Counted from the first letter of the stretch, positions 1 through 9,512 are shown. The stretch: DNA of 64,000 bases from Marinobacter sp. X15-166B (GCF_001752365.1 NZ_MEIY01000001.1:951012-1015011); one strand, 5' to 3'. Notes: generated from the sequence alone by a model not told the origin. Made by a program: numbers and translations.

Positions 1-380
1 CGCTCCAGATCGATGGAGCGGAAGTCGTGGTTGCCTTGACGCCGGGCCCGCACCACAAAGGTCTTGCCGGCCAGTTCGGCGGCAAAAGCCGCTTGGGTTT
101 TGGCGGCGATATCGTCCATACTGGAAAAAGCAAAGGACGCTATTTCCTGTATGTTGGAGATCCCCGGTATTCTCATCAATGCATCCACCACCGCGCCGGC
201 CAGCCCCGGCTCGTCCGGAACGGTGACATCGACACGATCCCAGGTGCCCTCTACGACCACCCCGGCATCGATTTGCAACAATAACTTGCGAATATTCTGG
301 CGCAAGTGGCGCATTTGTGTACGGCGGACCGGTTTGCTTTTGATGGCCACTTCAGCCGCGGGGCGAATCAACAGTTTCAT
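1..380 (-). CDS. thiI: tRNA 4-thiouridine sulfurtransferase ThiI (N-terminal part; gene runs off the window)
   Basis: ThiI transfers sulfur to uridine-8 of tRNA and, in many bacteria, to ThiS for thiamine synthesis. The frame opens at the ATG complementary to 378-380 (MKLLIRPAAEVAIKSKPVRR) and stays open to the window edge, so only about the first 126 residues are present. What is visible matches the ferredoxin-like and THUMP RNA-binding N-terminus: an 'E-IKSK-VR' start, 'RIPGI' near residue 70, and 'GKTFVVRARRQGNHDFRSID' near the edge. This closely parallels the E. coli protein. The PP-loop and any rhodanese domain lie outside the window. It is divergent from ppnN across a 153-bp gap. Confidence 0.9.
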   Translation of the reverse strand, partial: MKLLIRPAAEVAIKSKPVRRTQMRHLRQNIRKLLLQIDAGVVVEGTWDRVDVTVPDEPGLAGAVVDALMRIPGISNIQEIASFAFSSMDDIAAKTQAAFAAELAGKTFVVRARRQGNHDFRSIDLE

Positions 381-533
381 ATCAGGGTTCGACTTTTTTG
401 CAAGGTAGCGTAATTAACGGAATGCGCTTAGTGTAACGGGTATAGTTCATGCTACAAAATCCGGCATTACCCGGACAGGCCATTGTAACAGGCCAACCAT
501 GCCGGTTTTTATCGTTCAGGAGTTTTTCCATTT

Positions 534-1916
534 ATGAGCCAGACCACCATTAATACCTTGGTATCTCCGGAAGGCAGTCTGGAGATTCTTTCCAATCATG
601 AAGTCAACCGCCTCAAAGACAAAAGCGAAGGCGGCCTCTATCAGTTGTTCCGGCAGTGTGCGTTGGCGGTGTTGAACACCGGTGTTGAAATGGACGACTG
701 CAAAAATCTGTTGGAAAGCCACTCGGATTTTGACGTGCGTCTGGTGCCGCAACCCCGCGGTCTCAAGCTGGAACTGATCAATGCACCGGCCAGTGCATTT
801 GTGGACGGGTACATGTTGCGGGCCATTCGTGAGCACCTGTTTGCGGTGCTGCGGGATATTATTTATTCCTATTCCATCCCCGCCGCCGCCGGCAAATTCC
901 GCGACAACAATTCCGAGACCACCACCAATCTGATTTTTCACATCCTGCGCAATGCCCGGGTATTGCAGGCCGGCCGTCAGCCGGATCTGGTGGTTTGCTG
1001 GGGAGGACACTCCATCAACCGCGAAGAGTACGTCTACAGCAAGGACATCGGCCATGAACTGGGCCTGCGCGGCATGAGCATCTGCACCGGCTGCGGTCCC
1101 GGCGCCATGAAAGGCCCCATGAAAGGGGCGTTCATTGGCCACGCCAAACAGCGCATCAAAGACGGCCGCTATATCGGCATTACCGAACCGGGCATCATTG
1201 GCGCGGAAGCGCCCAACCCCATTGTCAACGAACTGGTGATCATGCCGGATATCGAGAAGCGTCTGGAGGCGTTTGTCAGAGCCGGTCACGGCGTCATCGT
1301 GCTGCCCGGCGGGGTCGGCACCGCCGAGGAAATCCTTTACCTGCTGGGCATCCTGCTGCACCCGGACAACGCCAACCTGCCCTTCCCGGTGGTGTTTACC
1401 GGGCGTCGGGAAAACGCCCCCTACTTCGAAATGATCGACCAATTCATCCGCAACGCATTGGGGGATGAGGCGGCCAGCAAATACGAAATCATCATTGATG
1501 ACCCGGTCAGGGTCGCCCAGTACATGAAAAACGGCATCGCCGAGGTGCAAAGTTTCCGCCGCTCTATGCAGGATGCCTATTACTTCAACTGGATGCTGAA
1601 AATTGACCCGGTGTTCCAGCAGCCCTTTGAACCAAATCACCGCAGCATGCGCGAACTGGAGTTACACCGCGACCAGCCGGTACACCTGATCGCCGCCAAC
1701 CTGCGCAAGGCCTTCAGTGGCATAGTGGCCGGCAACGTCAAGGCCCACGGCATACTGCAGGTGCAAAAGCACGGGCCGTTCGAAATCTCCGGCGACCCCG
1801 CCCTGCTGGAACCGCTGGAAGAAATGCTGGCCGCGTTTGTCGCCCAGAACCGTATGAAACTGCCCGGCAGTGCGGTCTACCGTCCCAGCTACCGCATTGT
1901 CAGCGGAGCCGCCTGA
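534..1916 (+). CDS. ppnN: Pyrimidine/purine nucleotide 5'-monophosphate nucleosidase PpnN (YgdH)
   Basis: PpnN hydrolyses nucleoside monophosphates to a free base and ribose-5-phosphate, and in E. coli it is a (p)ppGpp target. At 460 residues it is close to the E. coli length of about 454. The LOG-family core is clear: a glycine-rich 'CTGCGPGAMKGPMKGA' at residues 184-199 and the signature 'PGGVGTAEE' at 258-266, flanked by the extended N- and C-terminal regions that separate PpnN from short LOG proteins. The start follows a 'CAGGAG' ribosome site at about 518-523. The following hydrolase-like gene begins 28 bp downstream on the same strand, so the two may be co-transcribed. Confidence 0.93.
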   Translation: MSQTTINTLVSPEGSLEILSNHEVNRLKDKSEGGLYQLFRQCALAVLNTGVEMDDCKNLLESHSDFDVRLVPQPRGLKLELINAPASAFVDGYMLRAIREHLFAVLRDIIYSYSIPAAAGKFRDNNSETTTNLIFHILRNARVLQAGRQPDLVVCWGGHSINREEYVYSKDIGHELGLRGMSICTGCGPGAMKGPMKGAFIGHAKQRIKDGRYIGITEPGIIGAEAPNPIVNELVIMPDIEKRLEAFVRAGHGVIVLPGGVGTAEEILYLLGILLHPDNANLPFPVVFTGRRENAPYFEMIDQFIRNALGDEAASKYEIIIDDPVRVAQYMKNGIAEVQSFRRSMQDAYYFNWMLKIDPVFQQPFEPNHRSMRELELHRDQPVHLIAANLRKAFSGIVAGNVKAHGILQVQKHGPFEISGDPALLEPLEEMLAAFVAQNRMKLPGSAVYRPSYRIVSGAA

Positions 1917-1944
1917 CCGGCCGGCCCATCAGGGAGACGTGCTT

Positions 1945-3048
1945 ATGACCCTTCAGGTCACCGAGTTGGCCTGCCGGCAGGGCCGCATCGGACGGATCAC
2001 GCTGGACGCGCCAGCCCGCCTGAATGCCCTGACCGAGGGCATGCTCGATGAGCTGGCGGCAGTGCTGGCGCGCTGGGCAGTGGATGACAGCGTTTGCGTG
2101 ATCCTGATCGACGGCAATGGCGAGGGCGGCTTGTGTGCCGGTGGGGACATCGTTGATTTGTATGCCGCCCTGAGTGCGGGCGACACCAGCGACACGCCGA
2201 CCCGGTGGTTCAGCAAGGAATACCGGCTGATGTACCACCTGCACCGCTATCCCAAGCCGGTGATCGGCTGGGGGCACCGCGTGGTCATGGGGGCGGGCAT
2301 GGGGCTGCTGTCGGCGTGCCGTTACCGGCTGGTCAGCGCGGATTTGATGATGGCCATGCCGGAGATTGGCATCGGGCTGTTTCCGGATGTGGGCGCCAGC
2401 TACTTCCTGAACCGCTTGCCCGATGGGCTGGGGCTGTTTCTTGCGCTCACCGGCGCGCGCCTCAATGCCACCGACGCCTTGCGGGTCGGCCTGGCGGACC
2501 AGCCGGTACACAACGGCGGCAAACCGGCATTATTGGCAGCATTACAGCAGCAACACTGGAGTGGTGACCCCCTCAGGGACGACAGCCTGCTGTCGCAACT
2601 GCTCGACCAGCTCGACACGCCCGCTTACCATAGCCTGCCCGCCAGCGAGCTGGCCCGGCATGAACAAACCATTGCCCGGTTGTGTGGCGAGGGCCGGTTG
2701 ACCGATATCGTGGCCCGGCTGCTGGCCGAGCCCGCCGAATGCGCCTGGTGGCAGGCTGGCATGGCCAACCTGCGGGCGGGTTGCCCCGTGTCGGCGTGTC
2801 TGGCTTACGAGCAACTGCAGCGGGGGCGGCACCTGCCCCTCAAAGAGGTGCTGGCCATGGAACTGATTCTGGCGGTGCGTTGCTGCCAACACCCGGATCT
2901 GGTGAGCGGCATCCGTAGTCGTCTGATCGAACGTGGCAGCCGGCCCGTCTGGTCCTACCCAAGCGTTGCCGAGGTGCCTGCTGACTACATCGGGCAGCAT
3001 TTTGTGGCCCCCTGGAGCGACCACCACGACCCCCTGGCATTGTCCTGA
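1945..3048 (+). CDS. Enoyl-CoA hydratase/isomerase family protein, probable 3-hydroxyisobutyryl-CoA hydrolase
   Basis: This is a crotonase-fold protein of 367 residues. Length and motifs fit the 3-hydroxyisobutyryl-CoA hydrolase branch (valine degradation) rather than a roughly 260-residue hydratase. The oxyanion-hole segment 'GLCAGGDI' lies at about 62-69 and a second glycine-rich turn, 'GAGMGLLSACR', near 116-126. The hydrolase-type 'PEIGIGLFPDVGAS' at about 139-152 carries the acidic residues usually assigned to catalysis. The frame is open upstream from 1870, but the ATG at 1945 is preceded by 'AGGGAG' at 1931-1936 and gives a normal N-terminus. Substrate assignment is by family resemblance only. 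The end is convergent with tmcA. Confidence 0.82.
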   Translation: MTLQVTELACRQGRIGRITLDAPARLNALTEGMLDELAAVLARWAVDDSVCVILIDGNGEGGLCAGGDIVDLYAALSAGDTSDTPTRWFSKEYRLMYHLHRYPKPVIGWGHRVVMGAGMGLLSACRYRLVSADLMMAMPEIGIGLFPDVGASYFLNRLPDGLGLFLALTGARLNATDALRVGLADQPVHNGGKPALLAALQQQHWSGDPLRDDSLLSQLLDQLDTPAYHSLPASELARHEQTIARLCGEGRLTDIVARLLAEPAECAWWQAGMANLRAGCPVSACLAYEQLQRGRHLPLKEVLAMELILAVRCCQHPDLVSGIRSRLIERGSRPVWSYPSVAEVPADYIGQHFVAPWSDHHDPLALS

Positions 3049-3049
3049 C

Positions 3050-5212
3050 TCACCCGCTGGCCGGGTGGTGGCGCAGCTCGGCGGTCAGCGCCCGTAACCG
3101 GCTGTCGCCATCCCGCCGTCCGGCACAGAGCGTGCCTGCCTGCAACTCCGCCCAGTTCCAGCCCTGCAACACCGCCCGGCACCACAGCTCCCCCCCGGGG
3201 CTGGACTGCAGGCGGGCGACCACTCCCGGTTGCCGGGCCAACAGGCGCAACACCGGCACAGTCAATTCAAACCCCCGGAAACCCTCGGTGAACGACGCCA
3301 GATCCCGCAAGTCATCGCCGCTCAGAGGCGCGGCCGCCGGCAGCAAGCGGGTCAGGGCCAGCGCCACCTCCACCGGTAAATCCCTCCACAGCAGGGGCAG
3401 CAAGGTAAGCCAGTGGTCGGCGAACCGCTGCCGCAAGCGGTTCACCAGTTCCCCTGCCGCGGGGCTGATCCCCCGCACCATCTGTACGGCGTATTCGCCA
3501 CTGCTGGTTTCCCGGTGCAAGCCACAGCGCACCAGCTGAAAGCCACACCGTTGCCAGAACGCCAGCAAGTCGGGGCTGGCCCCGTAACTGGTGCCAATGC
3601 CGTCCAGAGACTCCGCAGCTGCAACTTGCCGGGCGTGCGCCACCAACAAAGCCCCCAGCCCGCGGCGACGGTAACGGTCGTTGACCGCCACCCGCACCAC
3701 CCGCAACCACTGCAAGCAGGCGGCGGCGTCAAAGCCACTGTGGTTGGCCAACGTCTGTGCCAGCAAATGCCCGCGCAACCGCCGCTTACCCAGCATCACC
3801 TGACGGGCCAGAGCGCTGCTCAAACCGCCCTCCCGGGAGGCCCAGAGCACCCCCGCCAGTGTGCCATCACAAAACACCCGCCAGCTCATGGCGCCGGGGT
3901 CGTCCAACCATTGGCGCAGATCTCCCGGCGTGGTGCGGTAATGGGCGTCCACCAACAGCCCGAAGGCTTGTGCCAACTCGGACTCCGGCGCGCTGGCCGG
4001 ATCCCAGCGTTCAACCTGCACCCCCTGTCCCCTGCCGTGGACCGGCACGGCAGTCTGGGCGTGCAGTAAAAACAGACGCGCGGTGAGCCGCTCCAGCGGG
4101 TCGTGCTCGGCCCAGCGAATCGGCTGGCTCAGACTGGTGTGCTGCCACTGGGGGGTTTCCCGCTCCAGCACCTCGCGAAAACGGATCGCGAACCCGCGAC
4201 CAGCGCCCTCGTACCCATGCACGGTGGTCGCAAACACGCACCGGGGCCAGCCCAGCAAAATCTCTCGCAACCGCGCGGACGGCAGGCCGGCCGCCTCATC
4301 CACCAACACCAGCTCGGCGGGGGGGCGCTGTTGCACCAGTACATCCGGCGGGTAATAGCGCAGCGAAGCGCCGTCGGCGAGGATCACTTCGTTGACCGCC
4401 GTGTCGCCAGTCGAGCCGGGCTCCGCCAGCCCCGCCGCCTGCCGGGCGTGGGCAAACAGGGTCGCCACTGCCCCTGCCGCGGGGGCGGTGACGGCAATGT
4501 GCCGGCGGCCCGCACGCAACAGCGCGATGGCCGCTATACCCAAGGCAGCGGATTTACCGCGGCCCCGGTCCGCCGTCACCACCAGCGGCCGCCGACGGCG
4601 TCCCTGGCCAATACGCACCAGCGCGGTGACCAGCGCCTGCTGTTGTTCGGTGGTGCCGGGGACAAAGTCGACCGGAGGCTCGGCCACTACCGGTAAGCCG
4701 GGCCACACCCCGGCCCCCGGATTCAGCCGGATCACCGCGGGATCCTCCGCCAGCACTTTGGCCATCCGCCCGGCGAATGGATGCTCCGGCGCACTGTCCA
4801 GACCGGTGCGGCGATAGTCCGGGTCGGCAAAGGTCGTCCAGCCGTCCAAAGGCGGCATCAGCCAGAACCAGAGCCCCCCGGCCCTCACGGTGCCACTCAG
4901 TGCGGCCATGCTGTCGGGCGGATTGCCCTGCCAGCCGTCCCACACCACCAGACTCACTTCCTGCCCCAGCCAGCGCCGGCCGGCATCCGCTTTGACGGTC
5001 GTCAGGCCCGCCACCGGTGCATCGGCGCGCGGGCCGCTCCACAGCGCGGTGTTGCGCTCCAGTGCCGGCAGGATCCGCTGCAGCCAGCTCAACGCAGCGC
5101 TCCGATCGCCCTCCAAAAGTACCATCCGGCGCTGGCCGGCGCGGCGGAGCTTTTCTTGCAAGTCAGCCCAGGCCGCACCGCTCGTTGATGATCCTGTGTC
5201 GTCTCTGTTCAC
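3050..5212 (-). CDS. tmcA: tRNA(Met) cytidine acetyltransferase TmcA
   Basis: TmcA uses ATP and acetyl-CoA to form N4-acetylcytidine at the wobble base of elongator tRNA-Met. The 720-residue product has the expected order: an N-terminal TmcA domain; a RecD-like helicase domain with Walker A 'TADRGRGKSAAL' near 213-224 and Walker B 'LVLVDEAAGLP' near 301-311; then a GNAT domain with the acetyl-CoA loop 'RRRGLGALL' near 515-523 and 'GTSYGASPDLLAFW' after it. A tRNA-binding tail follows. It is somewhat longer than the E. coli protein of about 671 residues. It is divergent from the helicase gene, with 86 bp between the start codons. Confidence 0.93.
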   Translation of the reverse strand: MNRDDTGSSTSGAAWADLQEKLRRAGQRRMVLLEGDRSAALSWLQRILPALERNTALWSGPRADAPVAGLTTVKADAGRRWLGQEVSLVVWDGWQGNPPDSMAALSGTVRAGGLWFWLMPPLDGWTTFADPDYRRTGLDSAPEHPFAGRMAKVLAEDPAVIRLNPGAGVWPGLPVVAEPPVDFVPGTTEQQQALVTALVRIGQGRRRRPLVVTADRGRGKSAALGIAAIALLRAGRRHIAVTAPAAGAVATLFAHARQAAGLAEPGSTGDTAVNEVILADGASLRYYPPDVLVQQRPPAELVLVDEAAGLPSARLREILLGWPRCVFATTVHGYEGAGRGFAIRFREVLERETPQWQHTSLSQPIRWAEHDPLERLTARLFLLHAQTAVPVHGRGQGVQVERWDPASAPESELAQAFGLLVDAHYRTTPGDLRQWLDDPGAMSWRVFCDGTLAGVLWASREGGLSSALARQVMLGKRRLRGHLLAQTLANHSGFDAAACLQWLRVVRVAVNDRYRRRGLGALLVAHARQVAAAESLDGIGTSYGASPDLLAFWQRCGFQLVRCGLHRETSSGEYAVQMVRGISPAAGELVNRLRQRFADHWLTLLPLLWRDLPVEVALALTRLLPAAAPLSGDDLRDLASFTEGFRGFELTVPVLRLLARQPGVVARLQSSPGGELWCRAVLQGWNWAELQAGTLCAGRRDGDSRLRALTAELRHHPASG

Positions 5213-5298
5213 ACCCCAAGGCCCTTTTTACCGCTGTGCAAGCCGCTCATTATGGTGGACGGGTTACTCCCGTGCCAGTTGCCGACTACAATAGCCGG

Positions 5299-7557
5299 AT
5301 GCCAAACCACCTGCCCGATTATCTCACCGCCGAACAGCGTGCCATTATTACCGCCCCCTGCGACCATGCCGTCATCACCGCAGTGGCCGGCAGTGGCAAA
5401 ACCTCCACGCTGGCGTGGCGGATCCGCTACCTGCTGCAACAGGGGCAGGATCCGGCGCGGATGCTGATTCTGATGTTCAACCGCAGTGCCCGCGTCGACT
5501 TCACCCGCACATTACAGGAGGTGACCCACCATACCGGGCTACGCTTACCGGAAGTGCGTACCTATCATGCCATGGGGCTGCGCCTGTACCGCCGGTTTGT
5601 CCGCGACGGCTATCTGCCGGCGTTTTCAGAGGCCATCCTGAGCGAACAGGAAATCAGCTACCAGGTTTGGCAACTGACCCGCCGGCTGGCGCCGGAGGAC
5701 CTCGCGGACGAGCTGCGCCGCAACAAGAAAGATTTTGTGGAAACCGCCATGGGGTTCATCGACCGGGTAAAAACCTCCCTGCTGCCGGCGGCAGAAACCT
5801 TTACCGCCCTGGGTTACGCCAGCAAGCACAATTATCTGATCGATCTGTTCCACAGTTTCGAGCAATGGCGCAAATCCCAGGGCCGCATCAGTTACGCGGA
5901 CATGCTCTACGAACCGGTGCTGGCCATCCATCAACACCCGCCCCTGCAACGGCTGGTGGCCAACAAGATGGATCTGATTCTGGTGGATGAATATCAGGAC
6001 ACCAATGAAATCCAGCACCTGCTGCTGCGCTACGTGGCCGGCGACCGGGCCCGGGTGACGGTGGTCGGTGATCCGGACCAGACCATTTATGAGTTTCGCG
6101 GGGCCAAGCCCGAATTCATTCTGACCCGTTTCGCCGCAGAGTTTGGCGCACCTCAGCAACATACCCTGAGCTACACCTTCCGCTACGGACACCGAGTGGC
6201 GCTGCTGGCCAACCATCTGATTACCCAGAACAACGGGCGCCGGGATATTCTGTGCCACGCCCACCCCTCCACCCCGGCTACCGAAATCCACTTGCACGAA
6301 CACGAGCAGGACAGCGAGGTGGTGTTGCGCCTGCTCGACCCCCTGAGTGCCGAGGAGCGCGCCAACACCGCCATCCTGTTCCGGGTGTGGAGCCAGAGCG
6401 TGGCCATAGAATTGCGCCTGCTGGCGCGCCAGATACCCTATCGCATTGATGCCGGTAAGGGCGCGCTGTTCAGCCACGAGGTGAAAGCGGTCACCGCGCT
6501 GCTGCAGATTTTCGCCAATCAGCTGCCGCAACTGCCGGAGTTGGACCGGGTCGACCTTGCTCGCCAGTTGCTGCGTTTTCCCCATGTGGGCCTCAAGGCC
6601 GCCGAGCTGGAGCAACTGGCCCAGGGACTGGCCCGTGTCCCCCGGGACTGGGGCCGCTACCTGTTGTCGCTGGATTTCGGCGCGGTGGCGCCCATGGCCG
6701 CCAAAAAGCTGCGCACCCTGGGGGAGACGTTGGTCAAACTGGCCGCACGCTCCGGCACAGCCGCGGCCCTGGTCAAGACTTACGCGGAATTGACCGGGCT
6801 GTACGACGGGCTGCGCAGTCTGGCGCTGACGCACGACCAGGCCGACGAACGCATTGACACCCTCAACGGGTTCGTCACCTATCTGCACACCCTGGAGGTC
6901 GCCCCCGCCGAGGCGCTGGTGCACCTGCGCGCCCTGACCGCCCAGGCCTCCCGTGAACAACATCACGGGGTGCTGCTGTCGACCATTCACCGCACCAAGG
7001 GGCTGGAATGGCACCAGGTGATCATTCCCGGGGTGGTGGAAAAGTACCTGCCGGGCAGCCCCCGCCAGACCGACGACCTGAGCGCGTTGATCGAAAGTGA
7101 ACGCCGGCTGCTGTACGTAGCCATGACCCGGGCACGCCAGCGTCTGCATCTGATCAGCCGCGCCCCCAGCCAGCGCCCCCATCTGGATGGCGAGCAGGGG
7201 CCCAGCCGTTTCATTGCTGAGCTGTGTTTCACCCTGTCGGACCAGTTTGGCCGTTGGCTGGACCAGCCCGACACCGGCGAGGGTGCACGCACCCTGAATC
7301 TGTCCCGGCCCATCACCACCGTCGCCGCCCGCTACGCCCAACAGGAAGGTGTGTCGCTGACCACCACGGCCGCGCCCAGATCCCAAGAGATTGACGGCCC
7401 GGTCTGGGCCAAGCCGCGTCTGGTGCACGCCATTTTTGGTCATGGCGCGGTGGTGTCGGAAGAGGAAAGTGCGTTTGCGGTACGTTTTGACGACGGCGAG
7501 ACCCTCAACTTCAGTAAAAAAAGCGCCCACCTGTACTTTTCACTGCCCGCAGACTGA
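5299..7557 (+). CDS. UvrD/Rep-family ATP-dependent DNA helicase with a C-terminal Tudor-like segment
   Basis: This is a superfamily 1A helicase of 752 residues with the usual motifs: Walker A 'AVAGSGKTST' near 28-37, motif II 'DEYQDT' at 230-235, motif III 'GDPDQTIYEFRG' near 257-268, then 'STIHRTKGLEW' and 'LLYVAMTRARQRL'. The last 45 residues ('FGHGAVVSEEESAFAVRFDD' onward) resemble the small Tudor-like fold that lets UvrD/PcrA bind RNA polymerase. An open frame extends upstream to 5017 into the tmcA start region, but the ATG at 5299 immediately precedes the conserved N-terminus. It is shorter and more divergent than UvrD or Rep proper, so no symbol is given. A repair or replication-conflict role is inferred. 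Confidence 0.88.
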   Translation: MPNHLPDYLTAEQRAIITAPCDHAVITAVAGSGKTSTLAWRIRYLLQQGQDPARMLILMFNRSARVDFTRTLQEVTHHTGLRLPEVRTYHAMGLRLYRRFVRDGYLPAFSEAILSEQEISYQVWQLTRRLAPEDLADELRRNKKDFVETAMGFIDRVKTSLLPAAETFTALGYASKHNYLIDLFHSFEQWRKSQGRISYADMLYEPVLAIHQHPPLQRLVANKMDLILVDEYQDTNEIQHLLLRYVAGDRARVTVVGDPDQTIYEFRGAKPEFILTRFAAEFGAPQQHTLSYTFRYGHRVALLANHLITQNNGRRDILCHAHPSTPATEIHLHEHEQDSEVVLRLLDPLSAEERANTAILFRVWSQSVAIELRLLARQIPYRIDAGKGALFSHEVKAVTALLQIFANQLPQLPELDRVDLARQLLRFPHVGLKAAELEQLAQGLARVPRDWGRYLLSLDFGAVAPMAAKKLRTLGETLVKLAARSGTAAALVKTYAELTGLYDGLRSLALTHDQADERIDTLNGFVTYLHTLEVAPAEALVHLRALTAQASREQHHGVLLSTIHRTKGLEWHQVIIPGVVEKYLPGSPRQTDDLSALIESERRLLYVAMTRARQRLHLISRAPSQRPHLDGEQGPSRFIAELCFTLSDQFGRWLDQPDTGEGARTLNLSRPITTVAARYAQQEGVSLTTTAAPRSQEIDGPVWAKPRLVHAIFGHGAVVSEEESAFAVRFDDGETLNFSKKSAHLYFSLPAD

Positions 7558-7577
7558 CCGAGGCCGGGTGGCAGAAT

Positions 7578-8804
7578 TCAGGTACCGGCGGGTGCCAGTC
7601 TGGCGTCAATGAACAGGTTGCGCGGGGTCAGTTCGCGGGGGCAGAACGTACCGAGCGCCACCTCGTAGCCCTGTTCTTCGAGGAAGAGTGCATAATCGAG
7701 CACCAGCCACACTTCCACCGGGCGCCGGAACACATGGCGCAGCAGTTCGCCACGGCGCACCTGTTGCCAGCACCGTTCGCCCTGCTGCTCCCAGCGGTCG
7801 TACTCCACCGCCGGGGGCAAGCACAGCTGTTTTTGCTGCGCCGCCCAGGCACAAAACCCCTTGAAATCGCCCCGCGTCAGCGCGGCCGGTGCCGGCGGCA
7901 CCGGCAGGTATGCGTCCACCCCGCGCATGTGCCGTTGCAAAGCGTCGAACCCGAGGCGCCAGCGGTTGAGCTGTGCCCGGCGCCACGATGCCCGGGCGGG
8001 AGCGGTGACGGTTTCCTGCACCGCCAGACGCAATTCGTTGCGCCCGAACACGCAGCGCCGGGACTGCGCCCCGACCCGTGCTGACAGGGGGGCGTAATCT
8101 CCCGCGGTCAATGCGTAACAACAGGGGGACAGGCTGATACGCGGTGCCCGGGCGCTGCTGGCCCGACACAGCAAGGTGCGGTGCAAATCGCCACAGGCGT
8201 GTAACGCCACCCCGTGGGTGTGATCCGGCCAGTGCAGATCCGGCGCCAATACATCCTGCACGACCAGCGTCACCGGATCCCGATAACGCCGGGCCAGCCG
8301 GTTGCCGTCCGCCACCAGTGCGGCGTCCCATTCGAACCCGGTCACCGGCTGTCGGAAGGCCCGTGCCAGCGTGCGCGCCAGATGCCCTTTGCCACAGCAC
8401 CAGTCCAGCACCGCCGCTCCTGCAGCCGGGTCAAGGGAAGCCAGCGCCCCCGCAAAAGCACCGGCTTGCAGGCGTTTGCGCCCCGGCATGTCGACCGCCA
8501 ACGCTTCCGGCAGGGTTCTCGGGGCGCCGCCCCGGTCCGGCAGGTCGGCTGCGGCGGTCACCGCGCTCAGACCGGGCAGCACGGCCTCCAGGCAGGCGAC
8601 GAACGCCACCGGGTGCTGCTCGAAATGATCGCACTCCGCCGGGCTCAGGGTGTCCAGCAATCCGGCCAACTCGGGGCGCTGCTGGCGCCAGGCCGGTTGC
8701 CGGTCGGCGAATGGCACCCACTGCCACAGGTCCGTGTACTGCGCCAGCCCTCGATCCAGCTGGCGCCACTGGGTCAGATGACCGCTTTGGGACGTCACAC
8801 ACAC
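7578..8804 (-). CDS. SAM-dependent methyltransferase (Methyltransf_32-like)
   Basis: The 408-residue protein has a Rossmann methyltransferase motif I, 'VLDWCCGKGHLARTLARAF', in its middle third, followed by an acidic 'EWDAALVADGN' and later 'ALHACGDLH' and 'SPCCYAL'. These resemble the methyltransferase domain shared with GSTCD-type proteins, whose substrate is not established. The start is taken as the GTG at 8804; the next in-frame GTG is two codons in. The start overlaps the end of the TetR-type regulator by 10 bp, suggesting translational coupling. Substrate unknown. Confidence 0.75.
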   Translation of the reverse strand: MCVTSQSGHLTQWRQLDRGLAQYTDLWQWVPFADRQPAWRQQRPELAGLLDTLSPAECDHFEQHPVAFVACLEAVLPGLSAVTAAADLPDRGGAPRTLPEALAVDMPGRKRLQAGAFAGALASLDPAAGAAVLDWCCGKGHLARTLARAFRQPVTGFEWDAALVADGNRLARRYRDPVTLVVQDVLAPDLHWPDHTHGVALHACGDLHRTLLCRASSARAPRISLSPCCYALTAGDYAPLSARVGAQSRRCVFGRNELRLAVQETVTAPARASWRRAQLNRWRLGFDALQRHMRGVDAYLPVPPAPAALTRGDFKGFCAWAAQQKQLCLPPAVEYDRWEQQGERCWQQVRRGELLRHVFRRPVEVWLVLDYALFLEEQGYEVALGTFCPRELTPRNLFIDARLAPAGT

Positions 8805-9427
8805 CTCATGGTACGGGTGGTTTGCAGCATTTCCAGAATGCCGTCGACGTACCGCATTCCGGTGGTCGGCAGGTCGAAACTGTGGGGGCGTAATACCCAG
8901 TCCTGCAACAAGCCCGTTAACGCGTTGTGCAGTAAACCGGCGGCAACCGGAATGTCCAGATCCGCCGGCAGTTGCCCCCGGGCCACCGCTTTGTCCAGCA
9001 ATGTGGCGATGCGCGCATCTCCCTCCGCCCGCGCGGCGAGCATGCGTTCACGGATTTCCCCGCTCTCGGTGACCTGCTCACACCGGTGGAAAATAATCGC
9101 GAATATCTGCTGCCATTGCGGGTTTTGCGCCACCGTGTGCAGTAACGACTGGCAGCGCTTCTGCAGTTCGCCCAGCGGGTCATCGAGGCTCACCGGGTCG
9201 CGCTCGCCCAGCGTCTCCGCGGGCAGCCGCACCCGCTCGCAGAGCGCATTGAACAGGTCCGCCTTGTTGCGGAAGTGGCCGTATACCGCCCCTCGAGTGA
9301 CCCCCGCCAGCTTGGCAATGGCTGATAAAGACGGCCGCGCAACGCCGTGCTCGTAAAACACCGCGATGGCGGCATCCAGGATGCGCTCACGGGTTTCCAG
9401 CGCGTCTTCTTTACTGCGTTTGGCCAT
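8795..9427 (-). CDS. TetR/AcrR-family repressor of the divergent RND efflux genes
   Basis: The N-terminal TetR helix-turn-helix is typical: 'TRERILDAAIAVFYEHGV' followed by 'LSAIAKLAGVTRGAVYGHF' at about residues 36-54. The C-terminal half is an AcrR-like ligand domain. The frame is open to 9475, but the ATG at 9427 (MAKRSKEDALETRERIL) aligns with the usual AcrR/TtgR start; 210 residues result. It is divergent from the adaptor gene, and the gap carries a perfect palindrome closely resembling the E. coli AcrR operator, so it very probably represses the pump and itself. The effector is unknown. Confidence 0.88.
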   Translation of the reverse strand: MAKRSKEDALETRERILDAAIAVFYEHGVARPSLSAIAKLAGVTRGAVYGHFRNKADLFNALCERVRLPAETLGERDPVSLDDPLGELQKRCQSLLHTVAQNPQWQQIFAIIFHRCEQVTESGEIRERMLAARAEGDARIATLLDKAVARGQLPADLDIPVAAGLLHNALTGLLQDWVLRPHSFDLPTTGMRYVDGILEMLQTTRTMRCV

Positions 9428-9467
9428 AACCACCGTCTCTGTCGGAGTGAGGTCGAAAGTGCTTGCA

Positions 9468-9496
9468 TTGTGCAATCAAAGATTAGTTTACATACA
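9468..9496 (+). promoter_or_regulatory. Candidate promoter of the RND adaptor gene
   Basis: A -35-like TTGTGC at 9468-9473 and a -10-like CATACA at 9491-9496 are spaced by 17 bp. The operator palindrome starts inside the -10 element, which would let a bound repressor block polymerase. Neither hexamer is a strong match, so the exact promoter is tentative. Confidence 0.4.
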
Positions 9497-9512
9497 TTCA
9501 TGCATGAATGTA
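9493..9512. promoter_or_regulatory. AcrR-type operator palindrome
   Basis: TACATTCATGCATGAATGTA is a perfect 20-bp inverted repeat in the gap between the divergent TetR-type regulator and the efflux adaptor. It has the same half-site flavour (TACATTC/GAATGTA) as the E. coli acrAB operator. Spacing and placement support it as the binding site of the neighbouring repressor. Binding itself is inferred. Confidence 0.8.

Noticed and set aside
516..1640. Long open frame on the minus strand opposite ppnN (374 codons)
   Set aside because: It lies fully inside a confidently identified gene on the other strand, and its product is His/Gly/Gln-rich with no recognisable domain; a GC-rich antisense shadow.
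5626..7530. 634-codon open frame opposite the UvrD-type helicase
   Set aside because: Low-complexity composition with no motif, exactly antisense to a gene with all helicase motifs.
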